The position numbers and the translations under genes were made by a program. Under the pieces are notes generated by a model that was given only the letters and a program-made list of their open reading frames with translations, was not told where the DNA came from and searched no databases. Source: Tubiluchus corallicola (Eukaryota > Priapulida > Priapulimorpha > Priapulimorphida > Tubiluchidae). From it: a DNA stretch of 64,000 nucleotides. The stretch covers positions 246,314 through 310,313 of the forward strand of contig JAQGDQ010000215.1 in assembly GCA_030141605.1 (NCBI GenBank), in the 5' to 3' direction. Shown here piece by piece: positions 19,322 through 34,215 of this stretch. Position 1 is the stretch's first letter. Each line of letters begins with the position of its first letter.

Positions 19322-20854
19322 TTGAATTAGTTTAAGCAGCGCGCGCTGACAGAAAGCCACGACGCGCTTACGAAAAGTACGAAGTCTCCCCGGTTACGTC
19401 ATAATTTTCAAGTGAATGGCGGCAACCACCACGCCTGAAAATTTCTATTCAGCGGTAGTATAAATTAACATTATACTTTACAGTTTTGTGCAAATTTCTT
19501 TGTTATATTTTTCTAAGTTTAAGTGATAACGGTAATCTAAACCCAGCATACCGAGAGATTTGTTCTTTCCTTTAATTTGGTCTGCGATTCCAGGCTTCGG
19601 AAAATCGCACAGCTGTAATTCATGTAACTGCCTATTGAACCCAATTTTAAACATATTCTAAAGAAAATTGTTATGGGCTGTGATTACTTAGTTAGAGGAA
19701 CGGAAATCAAAGACGTAATGGGTCAAAAGATCAACTAACCCTTATAACCTGTAGATGTACGGTGTTTAATCCAGTGTCTAGATCAACGAATTGCACTTTC
19801 TACACTGTCAGCGATCTAGATTAACATGTGCGTCTATTTCTATATAGTTCTTTTCAAATACATACTCATTAATAAAAGTCAATTACAAGTCTGGTGGACA
19901 GAACTTTACTAAATGTAAATTTTTGAATTGCAAAACAAGCGTTATGTTCACCTATAATAAAGGTTAATTACGCACGGTGTGATTTCCCATATTCAGGGGT
20001 TAATTTTTGTAATCAATGAAATAACCTTACAGTTTTAGTTAGGCCACATTTTTTTTCACTTAAAATCTATACTTTAGTAGTAATTTTGGTAGGTGGTACA
20101 AATGTGTAATCAGTGCCACTCACGTGCTATATTTTTGCATAGCATGGCGATGGTGACATCTATTGACATAAAATGGAGCATTATAAGGTTGTGACACTTT
20201 AAGTGTACTGCCCTGTTTGTTGTATGCAACGCGTTTAATCAGCTACCTCACAAAGATATTGCATAAGTGATCCATATAGTGTGACTGTCTAAGCGTTCTT
20301 CCGTGTGACATCTCAATTTGTTTAAAACACACTGTCATGGTTGTAGACCTACATTTTATTTGACCTCCAGCTAAGAATGCGTTACATACAGTTCAGACAA
20401 TAAAGTTGTGTTCTTTCAGTAAGCATTTGTTGTAAGTTGGAAAACCAAGAGAGATGTATTAGTTTAGTTTTCTAACTGCATTAAAGAAACAATTATGTTC
20501 TTAAAACGCTTGTTTTTATTGGTGAGTGTAATTTTATCATTATTCTTATTATTATGATTTCAGATTATTCAGGTTTGGGATGTTGAGATTATTGAGAAAT
20601 AAAGATTATTGAGTTTGTCTCTTTGTTTCTGTCCAACTTGTCCCAAGACCTTACATACATATTTGTAATATTCCTTGATATGCCAGGGTTTGCTAATATT
20701 AATTAGCCTTGAAACTACATTATAATTTCATATTTTGTATTAATTGCATTAGCAGCTCTAACAAAAATTGACATTGGACAAAAACAATTATCTAGAAGTA
20801 CAGAAAGCCGTGATTACTCAGAAATGAGAATCGGCGTCTTTTTTATTTCCTGGA

Positions 20855-20932
20855 TTCTATATGGCCGAGTGGTTTATAGTGCAGGTTGCAGACATGCGCA
20901 GTGCCTGCAATCATGGGTTCGAAACCAGCAGC
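20855..20932 (+). mobile_element. tRNA-like SINE head (Leu/Ser type)
   Basis: TGGCCGAGTGG matches the A box and D arm of type II tRNAs. GGGTTCGAAACC, about 45 bases later, is a good B box. The anticodon arm cannot fold normally (GCAGG...CCTGC encloses a 20-base loop), so this is not a working tRNA. A tRNA-derived SINE or old pseudogene fits better. Confidence 0.4.
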
Positions 20933-21291
20933 TGCAAATGTTAGGGCATATGCAGGGTGAGATTTAGGTGAAGAGAAGCACGAGAACGAAGAATCTTCAT
21001 CCCAATCCGCCGTCTTCGATCACCACTACATGTAGGAAACGCAAGAGTTTTAAACAAACTTTAGTTTTAGTGAGCCGTGGATGACGAATTTCATAGTTCC
21101 TTCTAAGATATAATAAGACACAAATGCCGCAGTTAATAAAAATGGATAAATGTTAATTTAAAATAAAATAAACTCTGCATAAACTTTGCAAAAACTATGC
21201 ATTGGAAACATTATGCAAACTAAACAGAATTTTTTTAGAAGCAGAATTTGTTATGGTCTACAAACACTAAATTTGCAAATTTTGTTGTCTG

Positions 21292-21650
21292 CAGTGGCGG
21301 ATTTAGGGGTTGGCCAAAGAGGCCTGGGCCCACCCTTTCATAGTAGCAGTTACAGCACACCAAATGAATATTTTCTCAGGATTATAAGCTTTAGAGCGTC
21401 TAGTGGTAGATTTTAATGACTTATATCGAGTAAAAAGTTCCGCATTAATGATTTCAGTGTAAAAACGTTTGTGCCTTTTAAGTGATAATTGAAGTTTTTG
21501 GCATAATGAGTTTTAAACTATTGAATTTAGAAAATAGTAAGAAAAATTGTCTAAAATGTAGTAAAATACATTGGTAGCCGGGGTTCCCCAGACCCCCTAA
21601 CTGCTGTTTCGTTGGGCCCACCCTTTTTCTAAGGCCTGTATCCGCCGCTG
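21292..21650 (+). mobile_element. hAT-like MITE, family B
   Basis: 359 bp with termini CAGTGGCGGATTTAGG and CCTGTATCCGCCGCTG. A second inner inverted pair surrounds GGGCCCACCC. No intact 8-bp target duplication survives. The interior is non-coding. Confidence 0.68.
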
Positions 21651-22197
21651 GTCTGGGAAGTATAATAGGATGGTCATGACTACTTGATAGTGACAGTGCA
21701 GTACTTTTTAGATTCTACTGTATGTTGTTACATTCTCATTGAGCTCAAGGAAAGGCCCACGTCAATAAAATTAATCATCCATAGTTATTAGAATGGAAAA
21801 ATTCAGGGAACATTCGTAGATATGAATCGCAAAAGCACAAGGAAAATGAGTGAATACTTGGTTGGAGACTAGAGTACGCTATGACAGCATGAGCAAGAAA
21901 ACCTTATGACAGTGACAAGAATATTGTACTATACATCATTATGGGATGATTCATCCATTTTTGTTAATTGTTTGTTAAGTCGTTACCTGAACTGTAAGTC
22001 ATTAACTGGCCATTAGTGGCTATTAGTGCAGCCCCAATGTCTTCCTCACGATGATATGCATTTTTTACAAAACGTCAAACAGCTCGTTTTGTTAAAAATA
22101 AATATCGTCGAGAGGACGTCATTGTGACGTCACTGTTTCAGCAACTAAGTGAACTGACGTTTGCTCCACCAAGCCACAATGTTCTATAAAATTCAGC

Positions 22198-22438
22198 CAG
22201 GGCCATTTCAGGGGGGGGGTAAGTGGGGATACTTCCCCGGGGCCTCACCCTTTTGCTTTATGCGTTCATTCAATTGTTCTTTCCTTTAACAACTGTATAA
22301 CTCCATATTTTCTCTTCGAAAAAAGTCTTCTCCGGCGTTCTAGTAGTTCAAAAATTTTCTGGTGCTTCGCCCCCCCCCCCCGAGGGGGCCTCACACGCCC
22401 CACTTCCCCGGGCCTCGCTTAGGCTGAAGTAGGCCCTG
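22198..22438 (+). mobile_element. hAT-like MITE, family C, perfect 8-bp target duplication
   Basis: 241 bp from CAGGGCCATTTCAG to CTGAAGTAGGCCCTG, flanked on both sides by AATTCAGC. The interior has G and C homopolymer runs and inverted GGGGCCTCAC-type segments. The perfect target duplication makes this one of the best supported and probably youngest MITEs in the window. Confidence 0.88.
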
Positions 22439-25147
22439 AATTCAGCATAGATTGGTGACTATACCCTTACCTGCGCACGTTATACCATCCTCCCTACGCA
22501 CCCGTCCGTACAAATATGACCAAGTTCCATGTAGTGTGTGTCCTCTCCTACACATATTCCTTCTACCCTCGACAATCAGGAGTACTGATAGTGCAACAGT
22601 GCTCGGTTACGTCAACAAATGTGGATATCTTTTAACATCATCCGTTTAGGTTTTCAAAGGATATGGCAACATGCAGGCAAATGTCATTACTCAAAGTTTT
22701 ATTTTATAAATAGTTAAAAAGTAAAAAGTTAATTTTTTAGCAATTTTTTTTAAAATTTGCAGGTCACTGTTATGGTAATAAAATACCGTTTCCATTGTTA
22801 TGCTAATGTTTCATATCATTTCACCAGTAATGTACGCTATTGCTGTATTAGAATAACAAACTGACTGACCAAGCGCAGCCTTGAATAGAGTTAGTGTACC
22901 GGGTACCCATTGCTTAAATGAGTTTATTTATTGGCAATAGTTTGCATAGCTTGTTTATTTGCAACGTGTAAACTATTCTCATTAGTATAGTTTAAAATGT
23001 TACAGATTTAATTTAATTGCACCATTGAAAGGAAATTTACCAAATAAGGAGTCAAAATATTGAAATTAAACAATAAAAATAAATGAATTATCGTTTATTT
23101 ATTATTAATTTTATAGCTTAAAATGTTTATAACATAAAATTTTAATTTTTTTAGATATTATTGAAATTCATGTAACTTAAGTTTACGAATTCGATCTGTG
23201 AAATTTGTGAAAGTACTTTGACCAAACAGGTTGTCTTCTTAATTATTAAGCTTCTGTTTATCATTCTGTTTATTTTTCTTATTTGTTAATGTTCTCTTTA
23301 TTATTCTCTTTAGAATAAATGACTTTGGAACATGAATGAAATAGTGCAGGCTTTTCTGTACATAACAAGTACTATAATTTATGTGCTAATTCACATAAAT
23401 GATTAGAACATGTCACGCTGTAACTATAACTATTATGAAAAAAGTGACCTATATCTAAAAAACACTATGTTTGTTTTAAACATATATAGCTTGCAACGTA
23501 ACAATTTGACTTTAAAATGTCTGATTTTGATAGAATTTTATTAAGTGGTAGAATAAATAGCACTAATATGAAATCAGATTTTAATAGCTGAAACGAAAAT
23601 AAAAATGTACATGGAATTAGAATAAATTTATACTATACGTTTATATGTTCCAAGAATTTTTATTCTAACTCTAAATGCAAATTTAAGTCCTTTTGGAATT
23701 TACACAGTAAATATAACAGTTTACTGTGACATTTTATACTGACTGTTTATACAACAGCAAACTTAATCATAACTAACTAGCAAAGGCCCAAAAAAATTTT
23801 GTGTATAAATACACTTATAATCAAAAATACGCGAACATCCTACCTAGTGTTCATTTATTTACCTAATGCCAAGCCAGCAGCGGCAGCTTTTACTGAATTA
23901 AAATTATAAGCAGAGTATAATGGATGACGTCAGAACAATGGCTTTGCGTCAGCAGTTTTCCAACCGAAAATTGCGAAAAATAGAACATCTAATTAACTCG
24001 TCGTCACTCCTCTTGATGGATGTGTCCTAAAATATAGCCCGCACCATCGTGTAGCCCTGTTCTTCCTCTTTCTAGAGAGCTATATATCTCCTTTCGAGAG
24101 TCCCATTAGGGACCGTTTTTTTACAGGCTGTTTGGTAAAATTTCGCCCCCCATTCCTCCCGGTGGGCCCGATTCGAAAAATAAGCCCCCAATGGCACAAC
24201 ACTAGATCAAGACCTTTCGTTTGATCTATAGATGCCGTCGACCGCAAATGGTGCCGTCGTCCGAGCTGTAGCCTCGAATCTTATATACATATATAACATA
24301 CTAGCGAAATTAATATATACGATCATAACATCATTCAAGCTTTTTCAGATTCAATTCTCTTGGACCATTGAAATGAAAAACCATTGAAATTAAACAATAT
24401 TGTTCTTGCTACTGCTTATGCCTTATTTTTACAAAATTTACTAATTCACATAGATCATTATGGTATATCTTGCTGTATTTATCATTATTATATTGCAAGT
24501 AATATAGATCTAAAACTAATAAACATTACATTTTCTCTAAAACACATATACTCTGCAACATAACTAATAACATTAAAAGATTTGCTGAACAACTCTAGAT
24601 TTGCTAGAATGAGTTTGTTGTAGTTTCCTATTGGGCCAAGGTAATTTCCAATGCTTTTTTGCAATAAATTGGACGTACATCATGACAATGTTGGCTGTTC
24701 ATATGGCGCCCCCTAACAAAATGTTCAGCACTTACTGTGTGATTGCCAATTAGTCCACATAGTAAATACAAAGCAATTAAGGTAAAAATATAACTCTAAC
24801 TTACAATAGGAAATTTTGTTACTCAAAGCAAGAATGTGCAATTATGAGAAACACTGAGCCTACAATGGTAGTTACCTATGTAATATACGAAGCTCAAACT
24901 TGTACTGAACCAAGTAACGTTAAACAAGATGTCCTAAAAACAAATTCACAAACGATGTTAAATTGTTATCGTCATACGAATACGATAAAATTGGATTTTT
25001 CTCTTTTCTTGCACTTGACAGCAATAAATTCGTACTTTTGTATCAACCTCTTTACAGAAATTCAGTGGGGTACTATCTTTCTTACCGTGTAAACTAACAT
25101 CACTTTTGCCGTACATCACAAAAAAGGAAAACAGTAATTTTAAAACA

Positions 25148-25762
25148 TTAAAGCAAAACTGGACCCAGTCTTAAACTATAGGACAAAACAATCTACTCCT
25201 TAAAATATTGAAAGGAAACATACTATTTTTTCAAAAATGACTTACGTGAAAGAATTATTACCACACAAACACAATTTCACGTTCGAGCCACTAGTTCTTC
25301 GCTGTTACATGCATTTCGCCAGTCGCTAGTTAGACGGGCACTAGCGCCTACATTTCGAAAACGCGTAGCACGAAAAACAGGTGCTGTATCTCTCAGTTCA
25401 GATGTGTTAATTTGTGACGAACTGCACACGTTCAAAACTCATGCGTGAGCACAGCTGTAAAGTTGAAATTTGAGTTTTATAACTTGCATAGTTTTAGTAC
25501 AGCAATCTTACAGTAGCACTGTACTTCAATGTTCTCTTTCGCAAACGCGTGCAACACGCTCGTGGAATGTTTTTGCTGTTGAAAATTATGTTAGTTTGTG
25601 ATGTCATCAATAGTTGGGCTTGCCTCCGTTAATTAAGTTTTTAATCTATTATTTAATTATCAAAAACGCTTTTGCAGCATTAATTGTGTTAAAATGTATA
25701 CATTTTATCGGACATGAAAATGGGGTGGGTAGTATATGAAAAATCAGCCCGTCTTCCTTTAA
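25148..25762 (+). mobile_element. TTAA-bounded MITE, copy 2
   Basis: Same element as at 13641-14260 and in the same orientation: TTAAAGCAAAACTGG at the start, CGTCTTCCTTTAA at the end. It lies in the gene-poor interval. No coding capacity. Confidence 0.8.
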
Positions 25763-26596
25763 AAATATAGAAATTTCCAGAACGTGATATTAAATGTTGT
25801 ACTACAACGTTGCACCATTTAGGCATTAACATTTTTATTCACAAATAACAATATAAAATTGGTATTAAATCCAGTCCAGAGACTGTGCTTAGCTGATCCA
25901 GACCAAATAATTTTTTTGTTTTACGACAGCTGCAAGTGTATACGTACATAGACTGCATTAAAATTAAAATACTTCAGTGCTGAATATAAACACTTTCACC
26001 ACTTTGGTATAGTGTGCATTACAAGCAAGGACACCATTTTCTGCCAGAAATAGCAATGATTTTAGAAATTAGATATTACAACATTAACCTTTCGTAATTG
26101 TGTTAATAAACTTAAGCGTTAAAACGGGCATAATAAGACATCCTATTATGGGCTAAACACTACACGTCCAGTTTTCCAAGCTTTCTGGGCAACGATTACT
26201 GCGACCTCACAATAGTTACGTCGTCTAGACTAGGGGTGAGGATTTTCTACCGGAAACCGAGTTCGAATCGAGTCGAATTTGTGACCTTTAAACTCGAATC
26301 AAACTGACTTTCAACATTTCCGAATCTGAATAGAATTAGAATTTAGTTTCAAAGCTTTTCGAATAAATTTTCGAATCACTGGCAAAAAGCGGTCCTGCAA
26401 AGATCAAACATATTGCTTGACTTTGTTCTGCGGTAAAAACTAATAATTTGTTGAAAAATTGTGCTCAGAAATCGCAGCTAAACTTGCTGACTGCATGGTC
26501 ACCTCCTAATCTAGACTGGTACAAACCCTTTTACATTTTACAGATTATCGTAACATCGTGCGGAGATGCGACCAAACAGCCGCACATGAACGCACA

Positions 26597-26821
26597 TCAC
26601 GTGACTCTGACGTCATTACCTTCGCGACATCGTACGTTAAATAAGATGTGGCGAGAGAAGCCACTACAGTGGAATCGGTCTGGAGTACATGAGAGAAGCC
26701 ATGGCTTCTTTGGTAGCAACGACTCGTGGATGGAACGTGGTGTAGCAGTGACAAGCGTAGTAAACAACAGTAAGAAAAGAAACGTAAATCTAAGTTTAAC
26801 GTTGCTGTTAAAATCTTTCAC
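26597..26821 (-). CDS. Possible first exon of a secreted peptide
   Basis: A minus-strand frame beginning MKDFNSNVKLRF, followed by FTFLFLLLFTTLVTA, has the layout of a signal peptide: basic start, long hydrophobic core, small residues before a cut. It continues with a short Cys-containing stretch (SCTPDRFHC, later VRC), and a usable donor (AAG|GTAATG) lies near the end. I recognise no family and find no partner exon. It could be chance or the first exon of a small secreted protein. Confidence 0.2.
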   Translation of the reverse strand: MKDFNSNVKLRFTFLFLLLFTTLVTATPRSIHESLLPKKPWLLSCTPDRFHCSGFSRHILFNVRCREGNDVRVT

Positions 26822-26879
26822 GGGTTTTATAGCAATCGTACATATAATATGCTAATATCAGGCAGCAACAGTAGAAAAA

Positions 26880-27312
26880 ATGTACAGCAACAGCGGCAAC
26901 GATAACAGCAACATCATCGTCATCATTATCATCATGATTGTCGTCGTCGTCGTCGTAATCATCATCATCATCATTACCATCATCATCATAATCATTAGCA
27001 GCAGCATCATTGTCATCATCATCATCATCTCGTTGTCGTCGTTGTCATCATCATCATCGTCGTCGTCGTCGTCATCATCGTTGTTATCGTCGTCGTTGTC
27101 GTCACCATCATCATCATCAGTGTTATCATCATCATCGTCATTATCATCATCACCATTAGCAGCAGCAGCATCTTTGTCACCATCATCATCATCGTCATCA
27201 TCATTAGCAGCATCATCATTGTCATCATCATCATCATCATCATCTCGTTGTCGTCGTCGTCATCATCATTATCATCGTTTTCGTCGTCATTATTATCATT
27301 ATCATCAACAAC
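26880..27312. repeat. (CAT/CGT)n microsatellite block
   Basis: About 430 bp of CAT, CGT and CAG triplets in changing order, giving poly-Ser, poly-Ile/Val and poly-Met/Thr frames on both strands. It ends about 150 bp before the first visible exon of the pentraxin/laminin-G-like gene. Confidence 0.95.
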
Positions 27313-27465
27313 AAAAGCAGCAACAATGGGACAAACTTTTAACTTTTGATTACTGCATTGCATTTTACTGAATTTTCAAGGCTAACTGTATTAGCGCTAC
27401 CGACAGATTCGTTTTACATACTTTATGAATCGGCAATTTACGTAATTTAATCCTTTCTATTTCAG

Positions 27466-31089
<3,624 letters not shown>

Positions 31090-31116
31090 AATACCACAAC
31101 TGTATTAAGGCTTTCA

Positions 31117-31203
31117 ATTTACATAGTTAAAAAAATATACGTTTCGGCAGATCTACTGCTAGCTCTGTCGAGACGTTTGACATGATCTTTTAACTATGTA
31201 AAT
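31117..31203. repeat. Perfect 16-bp inverted repeat hairpin
   Basis: ATTTACATAGTTAAAA and TTTTAACTATGTAAAT enclose 55 bp with a partial internal palindrome (ACGTTTCGGCAG and CTGTCGAGACGTTT). A very small MITE or a hairpin. Confidence 0.7.
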
Positions 31204-32439
31204 TACAAGTTTTATTAAAATTAAGGATGTATTACATTTCAGTGTTCGAATTATGGGTTTCTAAATGAATAGTCATGAGTTGTAAGAGGGCATATTTTGT
31301 TATTTTAAGAGAAATAATAAAAAAATAAGAAAAGGAGCAATAAGGAGCTGCAGCTAAATCCGCGCAGGACTTATCATATTAACTCTCATTTCTTGTTACT
31401 TCATATCAGTTTTAGAACCAGTTTGTGCTTTTGGAAATATAAATAATAGTGACGTGACCGGAATTTTGCTTAATTTGCAGCGATTTATTCTTTTATTGGG
31501 GACAACAGTAGAGTTGACTCTTTTGTGGAATGCTTGCGGAGTTCACATGCACTCTTACGGGGAATGTTGCGTAGTAGAATCTTAGGATTCAAAAACACTT
31601 CGTTTTATAGTTTTGAGGAAAGGAGAATAGCTAAGATCGAAGTTAAGTAATTTCGAGGCTGGTACAGGAATGCATGGATGGCTACCAGTTCAAAACTTTG
31701 TTATGTAATTTTCATTCGCTACACTAATTCTCAGTGTCTCATCTCCGAAGCATAGCTTTGAAAATGAACTTGATTCAGTGAGCACCGGAACTTTCCAGAT
31801 CAAGTGAGCCCTGCCGTTGTCGCGTTGATTGTCCCGTTGTCGCGAGAATATAACGTACCACGTTATGGTATAGTGATTGCAGTGTAGCATAGTTGTAGCA
31901 CAGTGTAGTAGGTACTACCGTAAGTGTGGTCTAAATCAAAGCTGACATTGATTTCTTAAAAAATTAGCCTCGTTCTGGTGGTTAAACGAGGAGCAATTTT
32001 TGTGGAGTTGCAAAGGTCGACTTAGTTTATACTTTACCAATTATTCTGAAGACAACATATTTTACACAAACCATAGCAGTTCGTCATTTTGCATCACTGT
32101 GAATTGATCGCATTTTATTTTTCTGTTGGGTACAGGTGACAAAAGTAATCCCATCTACCTGCCTCACAGAACATGATTTGAAAAACTATTGTGCTGGTTA
32201 CGAACTACCGTCTTCTTAAAATGGATGTATAAAGATGTTGGTACTGCTAAAACAAAGAGCGAACAAGAAGCAAGAAAGTCAATTTTCGATAATAATACAG
32301 CAGCATTGGATAAATGTTCTACAAAAGTTATATTTTCATAATTTGGTGGAAAAAGGAAAGGTGGGAGAAAAAACACAAAGATCAAAACACCAATGGCGAA
32401 CAAGGGTAGTAAACCTGACACCTGACACCAATAGATCTG

Positions 32440-32600
32440 CACATCTCACGGTCATTCTAAGAAACTGTTTAAATGTTGCGCAAGAATTGTAAAAGTTCAT
32501 TTTTCTCACACTGTGTAGTGAACAAGTGGAACAGTTGGCCAGAAAGGGTGATCAGTGCACAGAATTTCAATCTTTTCAAGAAGCCATTAAGGGCTTCACG
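32440..32600 (+). pseudogene. LINE 3' fragment in unit 1
   Basis: Translating across stops and frameshifts gives HSKKLFK, then NKWNSWPER, then NLFKKPLRA-like residues spread over more than one frame. H-S-K-K-L-F followed by V-V-N-x-W-N-x-L-P and F-K-x-x-L-D is the usual end of CR1/L2-like non-LTR polymerases. Dead fragment; its counterparts are at about 40430-40590 and 45950-46115. It is not part of the LINE at 37164. Confidence 0.5.
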
Positions 32601-33071
32601 GTAATCATGCTTTAAGAAGCCAAAATTATCATGAAACATTGAAACTGCAGGTTTTTTGTACCTTTGATGTAAAATCTCACAAGTCGAAACTATATTGCTC
32701 AACTTTACACATTTTATACTCAAAATTTTTCGTTAAGTTTTTAGGTAAAGACTCCAATAGGCTCTGAATCTTTTGCTAGAATTTTTTTAGTGTTGAAAGT
32801 TCCAGTCTTGAATCAAAATTGCCCTTCTGTGTGCGAACAGATGTAGATGCTCCTCTTTTAGGAAGCTGCTCACATTGAATATTATACGTGATTAACATTT
32901 TTGTCCTCACTGACACACACTGAAAGGTTTGTGTATTTAATTTATGAGTTTGTAAATGAGGCATATTTACAAAAACGAAAAGTAATGGACTAAACTCTAG
33001 AGAAAATATATTTGTACAAGTTATATAGTTTATTAAACAATAATTTATATTTTACAAAACTTATATTTTAC

Positions 33072-33385
33072 AAAGATGCAGCAATAAAAGAAGCAGGAGA
33101 CATTATTATTAATAAAGTATGTTGAATACAAATTGCATTTGTACCATTTTTGATTAAATTTCATTGTATAATATTTGCATTCTGAGAAGATATCAGCTTT
33201 CTGGCTGGCAAAATTCAACTAGAACTTAAATATAGAATCTACACTTCTATTTCACTTATGTGGTTAGTTCATTGCTACACAGTTATTTGATTAACTTACA
33301 TGTATTTGATTTAGTTTGGGGTAGAGCTCATACTGTCAGGGATACCATAAGCACATGTGAGTGTACTCTTCTAACACACGACACA
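33072..33385 (+). pseudogene. Captured CRYM fragment, unit 1
   Basis: Matches CRYM positions 13311-13622: the last 45 bases of exon 6 (KDAAIKEAGDIIINK), the splice donor gtatgt, then about 265 bp of intron 6 at roughly 95% identity by eye. The exonic part differs from CRYM by four silent third-position changes and one replacement (E to K). It is cut off at the left in mid-exon and at the right in mid-intron, so it cannot make a CRYM protein. Confidence 0.9.
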
Positions 33386-33433
33386 CCCTATTCACACCTT
33401 TGGCACGTCCAATTTACTGTCAAAGTTTCTCAC

Positions 33434-33985
33434 TCAACATGCTGCACAATAACCCTTGTAGAAAGACCCATTGATCCATTGCAGAGAACTTTGTGATTCG
33501 TCTTTGAAGCAACCCAAGTGTGGACAATTTTTCTGGCAAAAGAATGGCTGAGTCACTGGATAGTTGGAGGTGTCATTCATGTCTCCTTTCGTCAGGAGAT
33601 GACGAATTAAAGTTTTCGGGCAAGCTAGAAAGAACGAATCCGCATCGCTGTCAGTAATGCTCACCATTTCTATCCATCTCTTTTCATATCCACCTTTTCA
33701 TTACTATCTCTAGGTAAAACTTGAGCAGGGAATGCAGGGAATCTTCCAAGAATTGCGTCAACAACAATTTCTTGTTACTTCTAAAGATGTATGTATTCAA
33801 TTTGCATAATTCGCGTATCCATCGCCATTTTTTTCATGACCTCCAAGAATAATGAGGTTGCCAATGGAAAATCCACAGTTAAATTGCAGATTTCCGGTGG
33901 ATATTCCAGCTCACAAATCACGAAATATCCCACGTTAGCATCCTTTTTGATGGTAGACAGATCAAGGCTACTACGATTGGCTAAC
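33434..33985 (-). pseudogene. Relic of family B DNA polymerase (Polinton/Maverick type), unit 1
   Basis: Two separated minus-strand stretches. The part nearer 33985 has LEYPPEI, then a D-F-P-x-A block; the part nearer 33440 has DADSFF, DTSNYP and LGCFKDE. In protein-primed family B polymerases of Polinton/Maverick elements the matching blocks are L-E-Y-P-x-E-L-H, D-T-D-S (the catalytic motif C region), D-T-S-x-Y-P and L-G-x-F-K-D-E. Motif C here reads DAD. The stretches are broken by stops and the rest of the element is missing, so this is a dead remnant. The match is from memory of family motifs. Confidence 0.6.
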
Positions 33986-34215
33986 TTTCAGAAGTAAAAT
34001 TGTATGACGTAAAATTTACACAGGGCAATCAACACGTCACACGTTGCTTGCATAGCAACTGAAACTCAGATACAAGCCTTGTGACGTCACGCTATTGTAA
34101 GAACAAGCACTTCGAGCAAATCGGTTGAAGATGTAGGTGCTGCTGTGCAGCTGGTTTCACATTTTCTAAGTGCCTAGCAGCTGCACCACCTTTTGTCGCT
34201 TGCTTCTTCTCCAGG

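Larger units (their letters stand above)
17360..27465. other. Gene-poor interval
   Basis: I find no exon on either strand with both splice sites and a recognisable protein. The interval is AT-rich and contains the mobile elements and repeats listed separately. A short tandem duplication near 18741-18815 repeats GGACTAAGTGGGTGAAAAATC-like sequence. A CGAAT-rich low-complexity patch lies near 26240-26360. Upstream exons of the pentraxin/laminin-G-like gene could be hidden in the last few kilobases. Confidence 0.45.

Noticed and set aside
20855-20932. Functional tRNA gene (Leu/Ser type)
   Set aside because: A and B boxes are good but the anticodon arm does not fold and no acceptor stem pairs; kept only as a SINE-like remnant.
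32235-32492. Lys/Gln-rich frame repeated in the array units
   Set aside because: The frame is interrupted differently in each unit (stops at the start in units 1 and 2, shifts in unit 3) and matches nothing I know; treated as decayed sequence of the unit.
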